A stretch of DNA of 7,013 nt, from contig CAMYKE010000190.1 of assembly GCA_947258895.1 (NCBI GenBank), positions 1 to 7,013 of the forward strand, read 5' to 3'. The notes under the pieces were generated by a model. That model was not told the origin of the DNA and made no database searches. It saw nothing but the letters and a program-made list of their open reading frames with translations. Shown piece by piece: positions 1 through 5,480 of this stretch (its first letter is position 1; every line of letters starts with the position of its first letter). This DNA is from an uncultured Pseudomonadales bacterium. GTDB lineage: Bacteria > Pseudomonadota > Gammaproteobacteria > Pseudomonadales > IMCC2047. Made by a program: the position numbers and the translations under genes.

Positions 1-113
1 TCGCTGTTGGGGTCCCACCAGCGATTGGCAATTGCCTCGAATTTGGCAATTTCCGCGGCGTCTACATTGGCAATACCCGCTGCTGGCTCCGGGTTCCCCG
101 GTGAGTCACTCAT
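1..113 (-). CDS. ubiG: UbiG, ubiquinone biosynthesis O-methyltransferase (5' end only)
   Basis: Only the first 37 codons are in the window; the gene continues past the left edge (the family is about 230-240 residues). The visible protein starts MSDSPGNPEPAAG and then runs NVDAAEIAKFEAIANRWWD-PNS, which matches the characteristic UbiG N-terminus (N-V-D-x-x-E-I-x-K-F-E-x-x-A-x-x-W-W-D). UbiG is a class I SAM-dependent methyltransferase that performs both O-methylations of the ubiquinone ring and works with the membrane-associated Ubi complex. The SAM-binding core lies outside the window. The start ATG at 111-113 follows the mtaD stop after one base, and the upstream ribosome-binding signal is weak, so translation is probably coupled to mtaD. 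The first dozen or so residues are a non-conserved extension before the family core. Identity is firm from the motif; the state of the rest of the gene cannot be judged. Confidence 0.9.
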   Translation of the reverse strand, partial: MSDSPGNPEPAAGIANVDAAEIAKFEAIANRWWDPNS

Positions 114-114
114 T

Positions 115-1470
115 TCAGAATTTCAATACCTGTTGGTTTTCGGCGGCGCTGATCCTGACTCGCCAGCCCTCGACTTTTTGCGCCAGCTCGTTGCGATCGA
201 CGGTAAGCAATTTGCGATCCTCTACCAGCATCCGTCCGTTTACCCAGACGTGCGATACCCGATCGCCGGCTCCAGTGTAGACAAGATGCGATGCCGGGTC
301 GTACACTGGCTGGAGGCCCAGGTCGCCGAGATCGACGGCAACGACGTCGGCGGCTTTGCCAACTTCCAGGCTACCGGTCAATGCCTCGATTCCCATTGCC
401 CGTGCACCATTGAGAGTGGCCATGCGCAGGGCTTCGTGTGCGGTCAGTGCGGTGGGATCCTGCGTCACGCCCTTGGCGAGGAGCGCGGCAGTTTTTAGCT
501 CGCCCAGCATATCCAGATCGTTGTTGCTGGCCGCGCTGTCCGTGCCGAGTGCGACATTGATGCCTGCATCGCTATATTGCGTTACCGGGCAGAAGCCGCT
601 TGCCAGTTTGAGATTCGACTCGGGGCAGTGGATAACATGGCAGCCGGTTTGCTGCAACAATTCAATTTCCTCCGGGGTGACCTGGGTCATATGAACACAC
701 TGGATACGCGGTGACAACAGGTCCAGATCATCGAGGCGTTGTAGCGGCCGGCGTCCATGGTCACGCATCGATTCGTTGATCTCCCGGGTAGTTTCATGCA
801 GGTGCATCTGGATCATGCAATCGAGTTCCTCCGCCAGCATCCGAGTCCGCTGCAATGAGGCGTTGGATACCGTGTATGGTGCGTGCGGCCCGATCCCGAT
901 GCGAATCAGGTCGTGGCTGCGGAAATCGTCATACACCCGCAGGCCCTTGTTAAAGTATTCGTCCGCGTCGCCGGCCCACCCACTCGGGAATTCCAGTATC
1001 GGAAAGAAGATATGCGCCCGGATCTTGTGACGGTGGGCGGCCCTGGCCACGCTATTGGGGTAAAAGTACATGTCGGAAAAACAGGTGGTGCCGCCGAGCA
1101 GCATCTCGGCGATCGCCAGCTCGGTGCCGGTGGTAACGAAATCGTCGCTTACCCAACGTTGCTCCGCCGGCCAGATATGGTTATTCAGCCAGGTTGCCAG
1201 GTCCAGGTCGTCCGCGAGCCCCCGGAACAGGGTCATCGCCGCGTGACCATGACAATTGATCAAACCGGGGATCAGGACGTGATGGTCCAGTTTCTCATGG
1301 TGGCGGCTTCTGTAGCGCGCTTCAGCCGCCGGACTCGCAAGCAGGTCCATGATGCGACCGTTCCGGACCACCAGGGCGTGGTTGGCCAGCACCGCTGCCC
1401 TGGGCTGGACGGGTATGATCCAGCGGGCATGGATTATACAATCAACCAGTGTCCTATGTGGTGCCGTCAT
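115..1470 (-). CDS. mtaD: 5'-methylthioadenosine / S-adenosylhomocysteine deaminase (TRZ/ATZ amidohydrolase)
   Basis: A 451-residue, full-length metal-dependent amidohydrolase of the cytosolic MTA/SAH deaminase group, closest in my memory to Pseudomonas aeruginosa PA3170. It hydrolyses the adenine amino group of methylthioadenosine (and possibly S-adenosylhomocysteine) to the inosine form plus ammonia. Visible motifs: metal ligands H74 and H76 in LINCHGHAAMTLFRG, H223 and E226 in MHLHET, substrate-side H260 in CVHMTQV, the HCPESNLKLASGFCP block at 281-295, and metal ligand D311 in GTDSAASNNDLD. A small beta-sandwich is formed by residues about 8-70 and 370-420. The reading frame is open 38 codons further upstream (to 1584), but MTAPHRT is chosen because family proteins begin just before the xxARWIIPVxP strand; no strong Shine-Dalgarno distinguishes the starts. 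It is followed one base later by ubiG. In Pseudomonas mtnA lies between this gene and gyrA; here it is absent. Choice between MTA and SAH as main substrate is inferred, not visible. Confidence 0.9.
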   Translation of the reverse strand: MTAPHRTLVDCIIHARWIIPVQPRAAVLANHALVVRNGRIMDLLASPAAEARYRSRHHEKLDHHVLIPGLINCHGHAAMTLFRGLADDLDLATWLNNHIWPAEQRWVSDDFVTTGTELAIAEMLLGGTTCFSDMYFYPNSVARAAHRHKIRAHIFFPILEFPSGWAGDADEYFNKGLRVYDDFRSHDLIRIGIGPHAPYTVSNASLQRTRMLAEELDCMIQMHLHETTREINESMRDHGRRPLQRLDDLDLLSPRIQCVHMTQVTPEEIELLQQTGCHVIHCPESNLKLASGFCPVTQYSDAGINVALGTDSAASNNDLDMLGELKTAALLAKGVTQDPTALTAHEALRMATLNGARAMGIEALTGSLEVGKAADVVAVDLGDLGLQPVYDPASHLVYTGAGDRVSHVWVNGRMLVEDRKLLTVDRNELAQKVEGWRVRISAAENQQVLKF

Positions 1471-1607
1471 AAAGTGTGAAATACTGCCTGTTCCCTGCCA
1501 ATCAAGGCGCGATTGTTTCATTTCCCACACCGTGATTGCAAATTCTTTTGCGGGGGGCAAAATGTCCGGTTTTAGGCGCAACAATTGTGCTATCCGGGCC
1601 GCTAATA

Positions 1608-1616
1608 TGCTAAAAT
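1608..1616 (+). promoter_or_regulatory. Putative gyrA promoter, extended -10 element
   Basis: The sequence TGC-TAAAAT is an extended -10 (TGn followed by a hexamer matching TATAAT at five of six positions). The best -35-like hexamer, TTGTGC at 1585-1590, is poorly spaced (20 bases), which fits a promoter relying on the extended -10. The predicted start lies near 1622-1624, giving a leader of about 110 bases before the gyrA ATG. The bases just after the hexamer (CGCG) are GC-rich; in gyrase promoters the -10 and start region is known to carry supercoiling sensitivity, but that is family knowledge and not demonstrated here. Confidence 0.5.
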
Positions 1617-1712
1617 CGCGTGTTTTTTTTAACCGGCAAACCGCGTCGGGAAGTTGGGCTGCGTTTCTGCGGCAGGGTGATGGGGCGAAATGCTCTCGAG
1701 AGACCGTATCTA

Positions 1713-1741
1713 TGAGTGAGAAAAGGGCATTACATGGGTGA
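1713..1741 (+). other. Possible short upstream ORF overlapping the gyrA start
   Basis: ATG at 1713 opens a nine-codon frame, MSEKRALHG, ending at TGA 1739-1741 (seen as GGG-TGA across the gyrA start). It overlaps the first codons of gyrA in another frame and its body contains the gyrA ribosome-binding site. A purine-rich stretch GAGAGA at 1698-1703 could act as its own binding site, with about nine bases spacing. It may be a leader peptide that modulates gyrA translation, or simply a chance ATG. No conservation data are available, so this is a low-confidence call. Confidence 0.2.
1721..1727 (+). promoter_or_regulatory. gyrA ribosome-binding site
   Basis: AAAAGGG lies six bases before the ATG at 1734 and is the only Shine-Dalgarno-like run near the start. 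It decides in favour of ATG 1734 ([13 protein letters not shown]) over the in-frame GTG at 1716, which would add six residues not found in the family. Confidence 0.6.
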
Positions 1742-4346
1742 GTTAGCTAAAGAAATTCTACCCGTAAATATCGAAAATGAGCTGAAGCAATCGTACCTGG
1801 ATTACGCCATGAGCGTGATCGTGGGGCGCGCGCTTCCCGATGTCCGCGACGGCTTCAAGCCCGTGCACCGTCGTATCCTGTTCGCCATGAGTGTGCTTGG
1901 GAACGATTGGAACAAGCCCTACAAGAAATCCGCCCGGGTGGTCGGGGATGTGATCGGTAAATATCACCCCCATGGCGATACCGCGGTGTATGACACGATC
2001 GTGCGAATGGCCCAGCCGTTTTCGATGCGGTATATGCTGGTCGATGGCCAGGGTAACTTTGGCTCCGTCGATGGCGATTCCGCGGCTGCGATGCGCTATA
2101 CCGAAATTCGCATGGCGAAGATTTCCCACGAAATCCTGGCCGATCTCGAAAAGGAAACGGTCGACTACGTTCCTAACTACGATGGCACCGAACTGATCCC
2201 CGAGGTCATGCCAACGCGGATTCCCAACTTGCTGGTAAACGGGTCCTCCGGGATCGCGGTCGGCATGGCGACCAATATCCCGCCGCATAATCTCACCGAG
2301 GTCGTCAATGGTTGCCTCGCGGTCATGGCCAATCCCGACATCGAGCTGATCGAGTTGATGGAGTATATTCCGGGGCCGGACTTTCCCACCGCCGCCTATA
2401 TCAATGGCCGCGCCGGTATCGTGGAAGCCTACAAAACCGGTCGCGGTCGCATTTACCTGCGGGCCCGGCACGAAATTGAGACGGACGAGAAGAACGGCAA
2501 GCAAACCATTATCGTCACCGAGCTCCCCTACCAGGTAAACAAGGCGCGGCTGATCGAGAAGATTGCCGAGCTGGTCAAGGAAAAGCAGCTGCAGGGGATC
2601 ACCGAGCTGCGCGATGAGTCTGATAAAGATGGCATGCGCATTGTCATCGAGTTGCGGCGCGGTGAAGTGGCCGAGGTCATCCTCAACAACCTGTATGCGC
2701 AGACCCAGCTGGAGACGCTGAACCTCAAGGAGATGCTGGATGCTTTCGTCCGGCACCGTCGCGAGGTGGTCACCCGCCGCACGATCTATGACCTGCGTAA
2801 GGCTCGGGAACGCGGCCACATCCTGGAAGGCCAGGCGGTGGCGCTGTCCAATATCGATCCGGTGATTGCGCTGATCAAGGCCTCGCCTTCGTCCGCCGAA
2901 GCCAAGGAAAAACTGATAGCACAGGCCTGGGAGCCGGGCGCCGTGCTGGAAATGCTGGACCGCGCCGGCGCGGACGTCTGTCGTCCGGAAGACCTCGATC
3001 CAATCTATGGCTACCGGGAAGGCCGTTATTACCTGTCTCCCGAGCAGGCCCAGGCAATCCTTGACCTGCGGCTGCATCGCCTGACCGGGCTGGAACAGGA
3101 AAAACTGGTCAACGAATACAAGGAACTGATCGACAGGATCACCGATCTGCTGGAAGTATTGAATAGCCGCGAGCGCCTGATGCAGGTGATTCGCGAGGAA
3201 CTGGAAGCGGTCAAGGAGCAATACGGGGACGAGCGGCGCTCGGAAATCATCCAGAGCAAGCGCGACCTGACCATGGAAGACCTGATTACCGAGGAAGACA
3301 TGGTGGTGACGGTATCCCACGGAGGTTATGCCAAGACCCAGCCGATCGATACTTACCAGGCACAGCGTCGCGGGGGCCGCGGTAAATCGGCAAGTTCGGT
3401 GAAGGATGAAGACTTTATCGAACATATCCTGGTCGCCAATACCCATGACACCATTCTATGTTTTTCCGATCGCGGCAAGGTCTACTGGCTGAAGGTATAC
3501 CAGATTCCCGTGGCGAGTCGCATGGCCAAGGGGCGGCCGATGATCAACTTGCTGCCGCTGGAGGCGGGGGAGCGGATCACGACATTTTTGCAGGTGGCGG
3601 AATATCGTGATGATCGTTACGTGTTCATGGCAACCGCTGATGGCACCGTGAAGAAGACGTCGTTGATGAATTTCTCCAGACCGCGCTCCTCCGGGTTGAT
3701 TGCGCTGGACCTGAACGAAGATGATACGTTGATGGGTGCGGCAATTACCGATGGCAGCCAGCATATTATGCTGGTAAGCAATGCGGGCAAGGCGGTGCGT
3801 TTCAGGGAAGATGATGTTCGCCCGATGGGGCGCACCGCACGCGGGGTCAGGGGTATTCGTCTGTACAAGTCAGAACGGGTGATATCGTTGATTATTCCCA
3901 AGCAGGGCGGCCGGGTACTGTCGGTCAGCGCCAATGGCTATGGCAAGCGTACCGAGCTGGACGAATTTCCGATCCATAATCGTGGCGGCCAGGGCGTGAT
4001 CGCCATGCAGACCAGCAAGCGCAACGGCGAACTGGTGGGTGCGGTGCAGGTGTTTGACGGCGATGAGATCATGCTGATTAGCAATAAAGGTACCCTGGTG
4101 CGTACCCATACCGATCAGATCTCGATTGTTAGCCGTAACACCCAGGGCGTGACCCTGATCAAGGTTGGCGAGGACGAAAAGCTGGTGGGAGTGGAACGTA
4201 TCGAGGAAACCGAGGCAGATGTCGGGCCGGTAGCGCCGGGTATGGATGGCGCTCAAGCTGCGTCCGAGCCTGGTCTGGCCGCCGAACCGCCGCAGGATAA
4301 GGATGCGCCTGCAAGCGATGCAGCGGACGAGAGCGATGACCAGTAA
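1734..4346 (+). CDS. gyrA: DNA gyrase subunit A, with a 16-residue internal deletion
   Basis: An 870-residue type IIA topoisomerase subunit that cuts and rejoins DNA, acting as A2B2 with GyrB in the cytoplasm to introduce negative supercoils. The start is fixed by [17 protein letters not shown], the usual GyrA N-terminus. Seen: winged-helix/catalytic region with R121-Y122 (active-site tyrosine in AMRYTEIR), quinolone-determining region GDTAVYD with T83 and D87, tower-domain DNA-bending isoleucine I174 in [10 protein letters not shown], coiled-coil region from about 340, GyrA box QRRGGRG at 544-550, and a complete six-bladed C-terminal pinwheel to about 825. The tail (about 826-870) is acidic and low-complexity, ending DAADESDDQ. 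Oddity: after QTQL (323-326) only E-T-L precedes [14 protein letters not shown], whereas E. coli has 19 residues there, including FGINMVAL. The GyrA box is correspondingly 16 residues earlier than E. coli 560-566, so no other net change precedes it. It is first gene of an apparent operon with pheA. Identity is certain; whether the deletion is genuine is open. Confidence 0.97.
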   Translation: MGELAKEILPVNIENELKQSYLDYAMSVIVGRALPDVRDGFKPVHRRILFAMSVLGNDWNKPYKKSARVVGDVIGKYHPHGDTAVYDTIVRMAQPFSMRYMLVDGQGNFGSVDGDSAAAMRYTEIRMAKISHEILADLEKETVDYVPNYDGTELIPEVMPTRIPNLLVNGSSGIAVGMATNIPPHNLTEVVNGCLAVMANPDIELIELMEYIPGPDFPTAAYINGRAGIVEAYKTGRGRIYLRARHEIETDEKNGKQTIIVTELPYQVNKARLIEKIAELVKEKQLQGITELRDESDKDGMRIVIELRRGEVAEVILNNLYAQTQLETLNLKEMLDAFVRHRREVVTRRTIYDLRKARERGHILEGQAVALSNIDPVIALIKASPSSAEAKEKLIAQAWEPGAVLEMLDRAGADVCRPEDLDPIYGYREGRYYLSPEQAQAILDLRLHRLTGLEQEKLVNEYKELIDRITDLLEVLNSRERLMQVIREELEAVKEQYGDERRSEIIQSKRDLTMEDLITEEDMVVTVSHGGYAKTQPIDTYQAQRRGGRGKSASSVKDEDFIEHILVANTHDTILCFSDRGKVYWLKVYQIPVASRMAKGRPMINLLPLEAGERITTFLQVAEYRDDRYVFMATADGTVKKTSLMNFSRPRSSGLIALDLNEDDTLMGAAITDGSQHIMLVSNAGKAVRFREDDVRPMGRTARGVRGIRLYKSERVISLIIPKQGGRVLSVSANGYGKRTELDEFPIHNRGGQGVIAMQTSKRNGELVGAVQVFDGDEIMLISNKGTLVRTHTDQISIVSRNTQGVTLIKVGEDEKLVGVERIEETEADVGPVAPGMDGAQAASEPGLAAEPPQDKDAPASDAADESDDQ

Positions 4347-5451
4347 GGTGACCAATCAGGACGGGCTGGACGAGTATCGTCAGCAAATTGACGCTATCGA
4401 TGCGGACATTCTGCAGTTGCTGAACCGGCGCGCCGAGCTGGCCCTGCAGATCGGCGCGATCAAGACCCGCGATACAACCGAAACAGAACCGCTATTCTAT
4501 CGCCCGGAGCGCGAGGCGGATATTCTGCGCAAGAAAATGGCGTGCAACAACGGACCCATTGCCGACGAGGAAATTGCCCGCATTTTCAGGGAAATCATGT
4601 CGGTTTGCCTGGCCCTGGAAAAACCGATGGAGATCGCGTTCCTGGGGCCGGCAGGCACCTATACTCAGGCGGCGGCATTAAAACATTTCGGGCATTCGGT
4701 CAATATCGCGCCGCTGCCTTCCATCGATGAAGTCTTTCGCGAAGTTGAAGCGGGTACGGCCAGTTATGGCGTCGTGCCGGTGGAGAACTCGACCGAGGGA
4801 ATGGTCAATTCGACGCTGGATAGCTTCATGGATTCGCCGCTGCAGATTTGTGGCGAAGTGGAATTACGCATCCATCACCACCTGCTGGTCAAAGCGCCCA
4901 TTGCGCAGGACAAGATTGTTACTATTTATTCCCACGAACAATCGCTGGCCCAGTGCCGGCAGTGGCTCAATATGCATCTGCCCAATGCGGAGCGGGTCGG
5001 CGTCAGCAGCAATGCCGAAGCCGCGCGCCGGATAGCAGAGGCTGAATCCGGTGCCTGCATTGCCGCGATTGCGGGAGATTTGGCCGCAGAATTGTACGGC
5101 CTGCAGAAGCTGGCGGAGAAAATCGAGGATCGGCCCGATAATACCACACGTTTCCTGATTATCGGCCGTGAGCAAATACCGGGCAGTGGCCAGGACAAGA
5201 CCTCTATTATCGTTTCCTCGCGCAATAAGCCGGGTGCGTTGTACCACCTGTTGGAGCCGTTCCAGCGCAATGACATCAGTTTGACCCGTATCGAAACGCG
5301 CCCATCACGTAGCGGAGCGTGGGGCTATGTTTTCTTCATGGATTTCGAGGGTCACCGCGAAGACGAGAAAGTGAAGTCTGTGCTTGCCGAACTGGATGCG
5401 GAAGCCGTCGAAATGAAAATACTCGGATCATACCCGGTCGCAGTCATTTAG
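4336..5451 (+). CDS. pheA: Bifunctional chorismate mutase / prephenate dehydratase (P-protein)
   Basis: A 371-residue cytosolic enzyme converting chorismate to prephenate and prephenate to phenylpyruvate, the committed branch to phenylalanine. Domain order: AroQ chorismate mutase at about 10-95 (R15, R32, K43 and R59-E60 align with E. coli R11, R28, K39 and R51-E52); prephenate dehydratase at about 98-280, starting [15 protein letters not shown], with [10 protein letters not shown] at 146-155 and the catalytic TRF triplet at 271-273; ACT regulatory domain at about 288-367 with the phenylalanine-binding motifs KPGALYHLL and ETRPSR. Feedback inhibition by phenylalanine is therefore expected. 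The YRPERE loop is of Pseudomonas type. ATG 4336 overlaps the end of gyrA by 11 bases; it has GAGAG at 4329-4333 close upstream. GTG 4348 just after the gyrA stop is an alternative start and would remove four residues. The overlap implies co-transcription and probably translational coupling with gyrA. In Pseudomonas serC lies between these genes; it is missing here. Confidence 0.95.
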   Translation: MTSKVTNQDGLDEYRQQIDAIDADILQLLNRRAELALQIGAIKTRDTTETEPLFYRPEREADILRKKMACNNGPIADEEIARIFREIMSVCLALEKPMEIAFLGPAGTYTQAAALKHFGHSVNIAPLPSIDEVFREVEAGTASYGVVPVENSTEGMVNSTLDSFMDSPLQICGEVELRIHHHLLVKAPIAQDKIVTIYSHEQSLAQCRQWLNMHLPNAERVGVSSNAEAARRIAEAESGACIAAIAGDLAAELYGLQKLAEKIEDRPDNTTRFLIIGREQIPGSGQDKTSIIVSSRNKPGALYHLLEPFQRNDISLTRIETRPSRSGAWGYVFFMDFEGHREDEKVKSVLAELDAEAVEMKILGSYPVAVI

Positions 5452-5464
5452 CTCTACCGGGTGG

Positions 5465-5476
5465 TATCACGTGATA
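5465..5476. repeat. Perfect 12-base palindrome in the pheA-tyrA gap
   Basis: TATCACGTGATA reads identically on both strands and ends four bases before the tyrA-aroA ATG. A second short inverted pair, TACC (5455-5458) and GGTA (5463-5466) around GGGT, overlaps its left end. Together they fill most of the 29-base gap where a ribosome-binding site should be; no strong Shine-Dalgarno is present. It could be an operator half-site pair or an RNA hairpin affecting translation initiation, or chance. I do not recognise it as the site of a named regulator. Confidence 0.35.
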
Positions 5477-5480
5477 GTGT

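Larger units (their letters stand above)
1471..1733. promoter_or_regulatory. Divergent intergenic region between mtaD and gyrA
   Basis: This 263-base gap must serve mtaD leftward and gyrA rightward. The gyrA side has a recognisable extended -10 and a T8 run, listed separately. For mtaD I saw no convincing -35/-10 pair: the best is a TTGATT then TATTTC on the minus strand close to the start codon, which would leave almost no leader, so I do not annotate it. Part of the gap (1471-1584) is open in the mtaD frame, leaving a longer N-terminus formally possible. A perfect 10-base palindrome CTCTCGAGAG lies at 1693-1702 in the gyrA leader. I found no tRNA, riboswitch or intrinsic terminator here. 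Confidence 0.6.

Noticed and set aside
24..74. Three copies of TTGGCAAT near the left edge
   Set aside because: They encode the I-A-N, I-A-K and I-A-N triplets of the UbiG N-terminus on the minus strand, so codon reuse explains them.
1471..1584. N-terminal extension of mtaD (38 more codons, including an internal Met at 1521)
   Set aside because: Family proteins begin close to MTAPHRT, and the extension has no conserved pattern; it is more likely promoter and leader DNA.
1617..1632. T8 run as an intrinsic terminator
   Set aside because: No stable GC-rich stem precedes it on the plus strand, and its position just after a -10 element fits a transcription start better.
2960..2973. Perfect 14-base palindrome CCGCGCCGGCGCGG inside gyrA
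   Set aside because: It encodes DRAGAD, a conserved GyrA segment, in GC-rich codons. It has no flanking T run and nothing suggests a function beyond coding.
1758..3446. A 562-codon open frame on the minus strand opposite gyrA
   Set aside because: It is a mirror of gyrA codon usage. Its translation shows no recognisable family, while the plus strand encodes an unmistakable GyrA across the same bases.
4200..4343. Low-complexity acidic tail of GyrA as a separate or transferred element
   Set aside because: Acidic, variable C-terminal tails are normal in gammaproteobacterial GyrA, and the frame is continuous with the last pinwheel blade.
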